From Lachnoclostridium sp. UBA7097 (GTDB lineage: Bacteria > Bacillota > Clostridia > Lachnospirales > Lachnospiraceae): DNA of 22,155 bases. The stretch spans positions 1 through 22,155 of the forward strand of contig DKYP01000141.1 in NCBI GenBank assembly GCA_002499945.1. The letters run 5' to 3'. The notes below the pieces were generated by a model. It made no database searches. It worked only from the letters and a program-made list of their open reading frames with translations, and was not told the DNA's origin. Below are positions 15,708 to 22,155 of this stretch, piece after piece. How positions within the stretch are numbered: the stretch's first letter is position 1; the number at the start of each line of letters is the position of its first letter. The position numbers and the translations under genes were made by a program.

Positions 15708-18700
15708 TTATTTAAATTTTTTATAGGAAGTTTTCTTTAATAATTTCTTATTAGCTTTGCCAGAAGTTCCTTTTACTGTAATTGTATTTTTACAGCCTTT
15801 AAATGAATTTTTAGCAGCTTTGGAAAGTTTTGCTTTTAATGTAAGTGTGTTTAAATTTGTGCAGTTCTGGAAAGCAAGTGCAGGGATATTTTTAATATTC
15901 TTGTTTAAAGTAACTGCTGTTGCTTTTGCACCGCTGAATGCTTTCTTTCCGATAGCTGTAATTTTATAACTGTTTCCATCAGTGCCTTTTACAGATAAGG
16001 CAACACTAAGTTTTTTAGCTTTACTGCCTTTTGTGCTTAAGCCTGTTAATGTGGCATTGCCATCTGTGGAACCGGAAACAGCTTTTGTAACTTTATATTT
16101 AAAGTTCCCGCTAGTAAATACATCACCTTTTTTAAGGTTTTTATTTTCTTCAGGCTGGCCTGGTTCTGTTGTTCCTGGTTCATTTGTGTTTGTTCCAGAA
16201 ATCTTTAAGCCTGTTTCAGGGTTAATATATTCACCACTTGCAATATCAGCGAGTGCTGTAGTTAAACCATTGATTTTAAAAGTAATTTCCATGCTTTTTG
16301 CAGGAAGCTTGATTTTTTCATTTTCATTCATTTCAGCCAGTGGATAGCTGTCTGTGCCCCATTTATTGACCAGCATGAATTTGTAATAATCATCATCACT
16401 TTCTACAACAGGTGTTAAAGGTGTATCGTTTACAGCTGCACCGTCAATTTTAAGTACAGCATCTGTAACAGTAATTCCAGGATAAAGTTCCTTCTTTATA
16501 TCTGTAGAAATTCCAAGTACATTAAATGAATTAGCACCTGAAAGGTCAGCACCTTCAATGGCTACTGTGTATTCACCATCTGATGTAATTTTTATATCAG
16601 TTATTTTAACAGAACTGTTTACTTCACTGCCTGATGCCTGTGCGTAATCCCAGCTGTGTTCTTCATTACCAAGGTCTTTTAATGGTTTGTATGAATTACG
16701 GTAATCCCATGAAGCTGTCTGGTATGTAAGGTAGCTATGTATTCCAGCAGACTGCCATAAAGCAATATCAATGTATTCTGGAAGTTTAACTTCATTTGAA
16801 GGTTCTGCATTAAGCTTTGTGCCTGTTTCAGGGTTTACATATTCGCCACTTTCAACATCCGCAAGGACTTTTTCCAGACCACTTATTTTAAATGTAATTT
16901 CAATATTTTTGGAAGGTATTTTAACTTCTTCCTTATTGCTCATTTCAGTTAATGGGAATATATCTTCAGTCCATTTATTAATAAGCAGGAATTTATAATA
17001 ATCATTTTCCTTATCTGCAACAGGTGTAACAGGTGCATCTGTTACAGCTACGCCATCAACTTTAAGTACAGCATCAGTAATTGTAACACCAGGGTAAGCT
17101 GCCTTATTTATATCTGTAGAAATGCTAAGTGTATTAAATGAATTAGCAGCTGAAAGGTCAATGCCTTCAATAGCTACTGTGTATTCACCATCTTTAGATA
17201 TCTGTACATCAGTTACTTTAGTATCTGCCGCTTTTACCTCACTGCCAGCTGCCTGTATATATTCCCAGCTATGTGCATTATTGTCAAGGTCTTTTAATGG
17301 TTTGTATGAATCACGGTAATCCCATGAACTTGTCTGGTAGGAAAGATAAGCATGGATTCCCGGAGTACCCCATAAAGCACTGTCAATATAATCTGGTACT
17401 TGGACTGTAGTGCTGCTGCCAGGTCCTTTAGCATTCCAGCCAGTGTTTTTCTCCTGGCTTGTATCACCATTTGCACCATTTATTGTATTGAAGAAAACAG
17501 CCATATCTTTGTAAAGACATTCTGGCTTTGTACGTTCAAAGAAATTGCCCCTGTCCCAGATTACAGGAACGGCATTATACTTGCCTGCTTCTGTAAATGT
17601 ATCATGGAACCACTGTGTTACACTTCCAGTAACAACATCAGGCTCACAGATGCCACATTCACCTACAATAACAGCATATCCTGCATCGTTAAACTTTTTT
17701 AACTTCTCAAAGTTTTTGGCAGTTTCTTCCTGGTCTTTAACAGTGTAAGTACCGCTGCTGTTATCACCACAGAAATCCCAAGGTGTATAATAATGTACAG
17801 ACAGGAAAAGCTTGTCAGTGCCATTTTCAGCTATATCCTTTGGCATAACGAACCTTTCATCTGAAGTTTTTTCAATATCCGTGTCATAACCAGGAATTAA
17901 AAGATGCCTGTTAGTATTGTTGCCGCCTGATTTACGTACAATATCTACAAACTTCTGGTTAATCTCATTAGCTGTCTTATATAATTCATCAGTTGTAAGG
18001 TTGCCGCCAAGTACCTCTATATCATCACCTGCATCATCAGGTTTTGCATATCCCTTTGCAGGACCGTTAAGGCAGATTGCATCATTAAGGCGTGTGCCAA
18101 GTTCTTCATTTGCACCTTCAAATATCAGGTGGTCAGAGTAATTCTTAAAGCGTTCTGAAATCTGTGTCCAGTACTTTTCGTATCTTTCCCATGCAGCCTT
18201 CCGGGTTTCCTCATCAGCAACTTTATTGCCATCAGCGTCTTTCTTGCATGCACCAAACTGCCCGAACCACTGGTTATCCCAGTGTTCATTGATAATAACG
18301 TACATACCGTTGTCAAGTGCATAATTGGCAACTTCCTCAACCCTGTCAAGCATTATGCCACGTATAGTATAAGAACCGTCATCTAAGTATCCGTTTGACC
18401 ATGATACAGGGATACGGAGTGTATTAATGCCATAACTATGTAAAAAATTAATATATTCACGTGTAGTTACCGGCTGCCCCCATGCCAGGTCAAAATCAGT
18501 TTTTCCAAGGGAGGCTTTCTTATCAACAGGCTGCCTTGCCTCCAGAGTATTACCAAGGTTAATCCCTATTCCCATTTCGGTGTTTGCAAGCTGGCTTGCT
18601 GTCAGTTCCTTCCGTACAGTACCATTATCTTTTACTGTAATAGTGCTGCCATCTGACATAGTAACAGAATGGCCTGCGCCAACAGTGGACTTGTCATTCC

Positions 18701-18869
18701 ATTTAATACGCAAAGTTATGTCATCTGCACCAAGGACTTTATCAAGCACATCATCATCAGCTGCAAGTGCCACCTGTACATCTGCCAGAGGGGAAATACT
18801 TACAGCAGGTACAGCCAGGGCAAATGCCATAAGACTGGCTAAAACTTTTTTGTGTAATCCTTTTCTCAT
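15708..18869 (-). CDS. Secreted GH5 endo-glucanase with two tandem binding-type modules and BspA-like C-terminus
   Basis: This is a predicted extracellular beta-glucanase (cellulase or xyloglucanase type) of 1053 residues. A signal peptide (1-36, ending VALA) is followed by a short N-terminal region (37-97) and a GH5 catalytic domain (about 98-465). The domain has INLGNTLEA, INEHWDN, acid/base Glu255 (FEGANEE), SVHYYTPW, nucleophile Glu404 (VGECGI) and PVIWDRG. Two homologous modules of about 200 residues follow (489-692 and 693-892), rich in Trp and Tyr, then a Thr/Pro/Glu linker and a basic tail (912-1053) with AIGKKAF/NIPALAFQNCTNL units like BspA leucine-rich repeats. GH5 plus two binding modules recalls Eubacterium cellulosolvens Cel5A with tandem CBM65; that assignment is inference. 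AGGAGG (18877-18882) lies 7 nt before the ATG. No convincing promoter was found. Confidence 0.9.
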   Translation of the reverse strand: MRKGLHKKVLASLMAFALAVPAVSISPLADVQVALAADDDVLDKVLGADDITLRIKWNDKSTVGAGHSVTMSDGSTITVKDNGTVRKELTASQLANTEMGIGINLGNTLEARQPVDKKASLGKTDFDLAWGQPVTTREYINFLHSYGINTLRIPVSWSNGYLDDGSYTIRGIMLDRVEEVANYALDNGMYVIINEHWDNQWFGQFGACKKDADGNKVADEETRKAAWERYEKYWTQISERFKNYSDHLIFEGANEELGTRLNDAICLNGPAKGYAKPDDAGDDIEVLGGNLTTDELYKTANEINQKFVDIVRKSGGNNTNRHLLIPGYDTDIEKTSDERFVMPKDIAENGTDKLFLSVHYYTPWDFCGDNSSGTYTVKDQEETAKNFEKLKKFNDAGYAVIVGECGICEPDVVTGSVTQWFHDTFTEAGKYNAVPVIWDRGNFFERTKPECLYKDMAVFFNTINGANGDTSQEKNTGWNAKGPGSSTTVQVPDYIDSALWGTPGIHAYLSYQTSSWDYRDSYKPLKDLDNNAHSWEYIQAAGSEVKAADTKVTDVQISKDGEYTVAIEGIDLSAANSFNTLSISTDINKAAYPGVTITDAVLKVDGVAVTDAPVTPVADKENDYYKFLLINKWTEDIFPLTEMSNKEEVKIPSKNIEITFKISGLEKVLADVESGEYVNPETGTKLNAEPSNEVKLPEYIDIALWQSAGIHSYLTYQTASWDYRNSYKPLKDLGNEEHSWDYAQASGSEVNSSVKITDIKITSDGEYTVAIEGADLSGANSFNVLGISTDIKKELYPGITVTDAVLKIDGAAVNDTPLTPVVESDDDYYKFMLVNKWGTDSYPLAEMNENEKIKLPAKSMEITFKINGLTTALADIASGEYINPETGLKISGTNTNEPGTTEPGQPEENKNLKKGDVFTSGNFKYKVTKAVSGSTDGNATLTGLSTKGSKAKKLSVALSVKGTDGNSYKITAIGKKAFSGAKATAVTLNKNIKNIPALAFQNCTNLNTLTLKAKLSKAAKNSFKGCKNTITVKGTSGKANKKLLKKTSYKKFK
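16194..17405 (-). repeat. Tandem duplicated module inside the cellulase gene
   Basis: Residues 489-692 and 693-892 align end to end with at most a one-residue gap. Shared landmarks include ALW..(P/A)GIH.YL.YQT.SWDYR.SYKPLKDL, DGEYTVAIEG.DLS.ANSF, ISTDI....YPG.T(I/V)TDAVLK(V/I)DG, DDYYKF.L.NKW and SGEY(V/I)NPETG. The protein similarity is high and the DNA clearly diverged, so the duplication is not recent. The conserved Trp and Tyr residues are what a glycan-binding face would use. Confidence 0.85.
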
Positions 18870-19052
18870 AAAACATCCTCCTTGTTTTTGGTTATTGCTC
18901 TAATAAATTTTGTACAATACTCCCAAGATAATCATTTCCTTTATACAATTTTATTATATAATAAAGTGGAAAAAGAATGGTACATCAATAATTATGGACA
19001 AAAAGCATTAATTTTTTGAGGTATTATTGTATAATTTAACAGAATCAATGTA

Positions 19053-19081
19053 TTGACAAACTATAAAAAATATAATATACT
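19053..19081 (+). promoter_or_regulatory. Strong sigma-A promoter of the marR-MATE operon
   Basis: A perfect TTGACA (19053-19058), a 17-bp spacer and TATACT (19076-19081) would start transcription near 19088. It is the best consensus match I found in the window, as expected for a promoter held down by a repressor. Confidence 0.75.
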
Positions 19082-19091
19082 ACCATGAAAG

Positions 19092-19103
19092 TCCGATTTC
19101 GGA
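19092..19103 (+). promoter_or_regulatory. Palindromic operator candidate for the MarR regulator
   Basis: TCCGATTTCGGA is a perfect inverted repeat (5-bp arms, TT centre) starting about four bases after the predicted transcription start. A repressor bound here would block initiation or clearance. MarR proteins usually autoregulate through such palindromes, so binding by the adjacent MarR product is the simplest idea. Confidence 0.5.
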
Positions 19104-19116
19104 TAAATGTATTTTA

Positions 19117-19167
19117 GCCGCCGGAGGCGGCATGGGGGATTATTATGGAAGAAGGAAATATAAATAA
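19117..19167 (+). promoter_or_regulatory. GC-rich hairpin and overlapping mini-ORF before marR
   Basis: GCCGCC (19117-19122) pairs perfectly with GGCGGC (19126-19131) around GGA. The stem-loop contains GGAGG (19123-19127), the best Shine-Dalgarno here. It sits 4 nt before ATG 19132, which opens an 11-codon frame (MGDYYGRRKYK, stop 19165-19167) overlapping the marR start in another frame. marR's own ATG (19145) has only GGGGG 6 nt upstream. The mini-ORF may be chance or may tune marR translation. Confidence 0.35.
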
Positions 19168-19591
19168 AAGGCTTTCAGAGTATAACAGCATTATTAAAGA
19201 AAATGATGAAATATACCATAAAGCTGCCAGAAGGATTGGGATTTCTGACTGTGCTTTCTGGATATTTTATATAATGCAGGAGAAAAACGGGGTGGTTACA
19301 CAAAGCACTATATGTGATGCATTTTACCAGCCTAAACAGACCGTTAATTCTGCACTTAAGAAACTTGAAAGAGAAGGTTATATAAAATTAGAAATAATAG
19401 CTGGCGGACGCAGCAAGCAGATAAATTTTACTAAAAAGGGAAAGAAGTTTGCAGAAGAAACAGTTGACAAGGTTATTGCCAGTGAGCAGAAAGCCCTTTC
19501 AGGCTTAACCCTGGCAGAACAGGAAACTTTTCTTGGCTTGTTCCGTAAGTTTACGGGGCTTTTAAAAGAAAATATAGAAGGAGGGCTATAA
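19145..19591 (+). CDS. MarR-family transcriptional regulator
   Basis: This is a 148-residue winged-helix DNA-binding protein, the normal MarR length, expected to act as a dimer. The core contains the helix-turn-helix (about 57-85), with recognition helix QPKQTVNSALKKLEREGYI, and a wing GGRSKQINFTKKGKKFAEE resembling the family's D.R.K...LT.KG pattern. Long helices at both ends form the dimer interface. It overlaps the MATE gene by one base (TAATG), so the two are one transcript. The MepR-MepA pair of Staphylococcus aureus has the same logic: a MarR repressor that controls itself and a multidrug MATE pump, and releases DNA on binding a drug. The ligand here is unknown. A consensus promoter and a palindromic operator lie upstream. 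Confidence 0.9.
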   Translation: MEEGNINKRLSEYNSIIKENDEIYHKAARRIGISDCAFWIFYIMQEKNGVVTQSTICDAFYQPKQTVNSALKKLEREGYIKLEIIAGGRSKQINFTKKGKKFAEETVDKVIASEQKALSGLTLAEQETFLGLFRKFTGLLKENIEGGL

Positions 19592-20922
19592 TGGGTATAC
19601 AATTATCTGACAGGTTTACATTAAAGAAGTTATTACGTTTCTGTTTCCCGCCAATTATAATGATGGTTTTTACTTCAATTTATGGTGTAGTGGACGGGCT
19701 GTTTGTATCAAACTTTGTAGGCAAGGTGCCATTTGCCGCAGTAAACCTTATTATGCCATTTATTATGGTAATGGGTGGTTTTGGATTTATGATTGGCACC
19801 GGCGGAAGCGCCCTTGTTGCCAAAACAGCAGGTGAAGGTGACAAAGTTAATGCAAACCGTTATTTTACAATGATGGTAAAGCTTACGGTATTGTGCGGCA
19901 TTGTATTTTCTGTTATAGGAATTGTCTTTATAAAGCAGATAGCAATATTTCTTGGTGCGACAGAAGCAATGCTTGGTGACTGTATTGTATATGGAAGGAC
20001 AGCACTGGCATTTAATACAGTTTTTATGCTGCAGAATGTATTCCAGACTTTTCTTACAACAGCTGAAAAGCCAGGGCTCGGGCTTCTGGCAACAGTAACG
20101 GCAGGTGTTACCAATATGACACTTGATGCTGTATTTGTAGGTCTTTTAAAATGGGGGGTTGCAGGTGCAGCACTTGCAACAGGCCTGAGCGAATGCATGG
20201 GAGGGCTTCTGCCTCTAATTTATTTTATACGGCCAAACAACAGCCTTTTACAGCTTGTAAGGACAAAGTTTGAGATAAAGATACTGTTAAAAGCATGTGC
20301 AAATGGTTCATCAGAACTTATGTCAAATATATCATCATCATTTGTAAGTATGCTTTACAACTTCCAGCTTATGAGGTTTGCAGGGGAAAACGGTGTTGCA
20401 GCTTATGGTGTGCTTATGTATATACAGTTTATTTTTATAGCAATTTTTATTGGGTATACAATAGGGACATCGCCAATAGCAGGCTATAACTATGGTGCAA
20501 AGAACCACAAAGAATTAAAAAGCCTTCTTAAAAAAAGCTGGCTGCTTATGCTTGTGGCAGGAATTATAATGATGTTTCTTGCAAAGGCGCTTGCATTCCC
20601 GCTTGCAAAGATTTTCACAGGATATGATAAAGGACTGTTTGATATGACAAGGCATGCTTTCAGTATATTTTCATTTTCATTTATACTGGCAGGAATAAAT
20701 ATTTTTACATCTTCATTTTTTACAGCATTAAATAACGGGGGGATTTCAGCAGCAATTTCATTCCTGCGTACATTAATATTCCAGACAGCTTCTGTACTGT
20801 TATTGCCATTAATATTTGGGCTTAACGGGATATGGTGTGCAAATGTAGTGGCAGAAATATTTGCATTTATAATATCACAGACATTCCTCTATATTAACAG
20901 GAAAAAATACCATTATATGTAG
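19591..20922 (+). CDS. MATE-family efflux transporter (MepA-like)
   Basis: This is a 443-residue integral membrane antiporter predicted to export cationic drugs or metabolites using a sodium or proton gradient. The sequence has the two-lobe MATE pattern of about 12 membrane helices. Landmarks are PPIIMMVFTSIYGVVDGLFVS in helix 1, GGSALVAKTAGEGD after helix 2, FQTFLTTAEKPGLG between the fourth and fifth helices, and the second-lobe GYTIGTSPIAGYNYGAKNH, where the first lobe's loop pattern recurs. GGAGGG before the ATG lies inside the marR coding end, and the start overlaps the marR stop by one base. Pairing with a MarR repressor suggests inducible export. The substrate cannot be told from sequence. 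Confidence 0.92.
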   Translation: MGIQLSDRFTLKKLLRFCFPPIIMMVFTSIYGVVDGLFVSNFVGKVPFAAVNLIMPFIMVMGGFGFMIGTGGSALVAKTAGEGDKVNANRYFTMMVKLTVLCGIVFSVIGIVFIKQIAIFLGATEAMLGDCIVYGRTALAFNTVFMLQNVFQTFLTTAEKPGLGLLATVTAGVTNMTLDAVFVGLLKWGVAGAALATGLSECMGGLLPLIYFIRPNNSLLQLVRTKFEIKILLKACANGSSELMSNISSSFVSMLYNFQLMRFAGENGVAAYGVLMYIQFIFIAIFIGYTIGTSPIAGYNYGAKNHKELKSLLKKSWLLMLVAGIIMMFLAKALAFPLAKIFTGYDKGLFDMTRHAFSIFSFSFILAGINIFTSSFFTALNNGGISAAISFLRTLIFQTASVLLLPLIFGLNGIWCANVVAEIFAFIISQTFLYINRKKYHYM

Positions 20923-20945
20923 AAACCAGATTTACACAATAATCC

Positions 20946-20966
20946 GGGCTGTTATAATAACAGCCC
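20946..20966. terminator. Hairpin between the MATE gene and the Rpn pseudogene
   Basis: GGGCTGTTA (20946-20954) pairs perfectly with TAACAGCCC (20958-20966) around a 3-nt loop; flanking CC and GG can extend it past a mismatch. The tails are only modestly T-rich (AGGCTTGTAATACAT on the + strand). The site between converging genes supports a bidirectional terminator, but the missing U-run lowers confidence. Confidence 0.6.
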
Positions 20967-21000
20967 AGGCTTGTAATACATATATAATACATAAATTATT

Positions 21001-21799
21001 TTAAACAATAGTAGTACGTAACTTCTTAATTTCATCTAATGACAGGTCTGTAATCCTGGCAATAATATCATCTGTAAGACCTGCTTTAATTGAGTTCAGT
21101 GCAGCCTTATTTTGTCCATCTTTATAGCCTGCTTCTTTGGATTCTTTCATTAACTGGTTATAATCAAGAAGTTCTTTCTGCCTTGCTGTATATTCCATCT
21201 GTTTTTGTTTATCCATACTGATAACTTGTAGTTTATCATATGCTTTATTAATATATACATTTTTCTCTGCTAACATTTTAAATTCCTCCTCTCTTTCTGA
21301 GTTTAAAAATTTAGACCATAAAAGTAAATCATTGCTGTTTTCTTTTAATTCTGTTGGAAGTTTTGGCAGTTCTATTACATGAAATTCCATTTTATCACTA
21401 TACAATGTATGTCTTTTATCTTCCATTAAATGGAAGCAGGAATGAAACTCTTTGGTATCATCAAAAAGTTCAAAATCCAGAATACTAATATTAACACATT
21501 TCTTTATTACAGAGTAATCCTCACCTTCATCAATTTGTTCTGTAATCATTTTTGAAACATAAAACAGTGTCCTGTCTGTCCATGCCTTAAATACTGCAAG
21601 CTGTATCTCCGTATCAATTTCTGTGTTGTCATTCATTAAAACTCTTACATCGAGAATACCTAGTATTTAAAATTTTTGTTTCCTTTATATCATCCGGGCT
21701 GATATTTAACACTGCAGATAAAAAACCTTTTCGTACTTCACTGTCCATCATTATTTCTTTAAAAGCAAAATCAATTTTAGGTTTCATTAACTGTCCCAT
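21001..21799 (-). pseudogene. Broken Rpn-family PD-(D/E)XK nuclease (recombination-promoting nuclease / transposase-like)
   Basis: Two pieces of one gene are visible. The 5' piece (21799-21629) starts MGQLMKPKIDFAFKEIM and runs to ETKILNT, then leaves frame and stops. The 3' piece (frame open from about 21651; first ATG 21636) reads GILDVRVLMNDNTEIDTEIQLAVFKAW and continues to the end at 21001. From family knowledge, about 11 residues (a LRxEHEDDK-like segment) normally join ILNT to GILDV, so an out-of-frame deletion of roughly 30-35 bases is the best explanation. Translation restarting at ATG 21636 would lack GILDV, including its catalytic aspartate. GGAGG (21808-21812) 8 nt before ATG 21799 and an upstream promoter remain intact, so decay looks recent. 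Family members act as DNA endonucleases that promote recA-independent recombination. Confidence 0.82.
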
Positions 21800-21824
21800 A
21801 ACCATAACCTCCATGTTTTGTTTA

Positions 21825-21853
21825 ATTATAGCACCGGCCTGTAATTTTAACAA
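21825..21853 (-). promoter_or_regulatory. Sigma-A promoter of the broken Rpn gene
   Basis: On the - strand TTGTTA (21853-21848), a 17-bp spacer and a perfect TATAAT (21830-21825) would start transcription near 21818, 19 nt before ATG 21799. This rules out the longer frame beginning at TTG 21853, which coincides with the -35 box. Confidence 0.62.
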
Positions 21854-21957
21854 TAAAAAGAAACAGCTGGATTTGGTGCTTTATACAATGCCACCTTTAT
21901 TGCATCTGCTGGTAATACTGATAATATATTTTCTATCCCTGTTTTACAGTCTGTAAA

Positions 21958-22155
21958 TTATTTATTAACTTTTTTATCCAGTTCTCTTTTTCTTATTATA
22001 TCTGTTACCTCTTCTTCTGTCAGCTGCATTTTCCGTGCTATTTCTTTTGTATCCAGATTCATTTCATAATATGCATATACCATTCCAAGCTCTTCTCCTT
22101 TTTTCAATCCAAGCTCTTCTCCTTTTTTTAGTCCAAGCTCCTCTCCTTCCCTGCG
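21958..22155 (-). CDS. C-terminal end of a second Rpn-family-like gene (cut by window edge)
   Basis: A continuous frame of 65 codons enters from the right edge and stops at TAA 21960-21958. It contains three copies of GEELG(L/M), the first two followed by KK, then YAYYEMNLDTKEIARKMQLTEEEVTDIIRKRELDKKVNK. A charged, repetitive stretch followed by a short helical 'iA..m.Lt.eev..ii' ending is how many Rpn/PD-(D/E)XK transposase-like proteins finish, and the broken gene beside it ends similarly (DDIIARITDLSLDEIKKL). The catalytic part lies outside the window, so the family call rests on the tail and the neighbour. It ends 158 bp upstream of the broken copy and has the same orientation. Confidence 0.6.
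   Translation of the reverse strand, partial: RREGEELGLKKGEELGLKKGEELGMVYAYYEMNLDTKEIARKMQLTEEEVTDIIRKRELDKKVNK
22075..22146 (-). repeat. In-frame 24-bp tandem repeat (three units)
   Basis: Units at 22146-22123, 22122-22099 and 22098-22075 (- strand) encode GEELGLKK, GEELGLKK and GEELGMVY. The first two differ at only a few bases (for example GAG/GAA and CTA/TTG); the third keeps the first 16 bases. Because the unit length is a multiple of three, copy-number change would alter protein length without breaking the frame. Confidence 0.8.

Noticed and set aside
18870..19052. Promoter for the cellulase gene on the - strand
   Set aside because: Several TATAAT-like words occur in this AT-rich gap, but none has an acceptable -35 box at 16-18 bp, so no call is made.
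21629..21636. Programmed frameshift or a genuine two-gene operon in the Rpn locus
   Set aside because: There is no slippery heptamer at the junction, and the missing family segment between ILNT and GILDV points to a deletion rather than a simple frame change.
22075..22146. CRISPR-like array at the right edge
   Set aside because: The repeats are directly adjacent with no spacers, are 24 bp, and stay in a coding frame.

Overview
The window is an AT-rich stretch of the chromosome of an anaerobic, spore-forming Firmicute. The spore genes gpr and spoIIP, the gpr-spoIIP-lepA-hemW gene order, an oxygen-sensitive ferredoxin-type aldo/keto reductase, a secreted GH5 cellulase with a basic BspA-like C-terminus and Rpn/PD-(D/E)XK 'transposase-like' genes together suggest the Lachnospiraceae (Clostridia). 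I cannot name the genus.

Layout. (1) 1-6285, + strand: a long inverted repeat at the left edge, then gpr (germination protease), spoIIP (engulfment hydrolase), lepA/EF4, hemW and purE. (2) 6417-8042, - strand: prfC (RF3), convergent with purE across a strong hairpin terminator. (3) 8309-9454, + strand: aldo/keto reductase with two C-terminal 4Fe-4S motifs. (4) 9525-11249, - strand: a membrane receptor-like diguanylate cyclase, divergent from (5) the purM-purN-purD-glyA operon (11420-15607, +). The operon pairs purine steps with the enzyme that supplies one-carbon units. (6) 15708-18869, - strand: a 1053-residue secreted GH5 glucanase with two tandem homologous binding-type modules and a basic leucine-rich-repeat-like tail. 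(7) 19145-20922, + strand: a MarR regulator and MATE exporter with a clear promoter and a likely autoregulatory operator. (8) 21001-22155, - strand: two adjacent Rpn-type genes, one broken by an internal deletion and the other cut by the window edge.

Most of the window is conserved housekeeping or sporulation DNA. The less ordinary parts are these: the 98-bp imperfect palindrome at the left edge; stem-loops just downstream of the predicted start sites of both translational GTPase genes (lepA, prfC); back-to-back promoters that link a GTP-consuming diguanylate cyclase to a purine operon; the modular cellulase; the marR leader with operator, GC hairpin and overlapping mini-ORF; and the decaying Rpn locus with a 24-bp in-frame tandem repeat. 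I found no RNA genes, CRISPR array, insertion sequence or complete undescribed multi-gene system. All promoter, operator and hairpin calls come from reading the sequence and have not been tested by computation or experiment.
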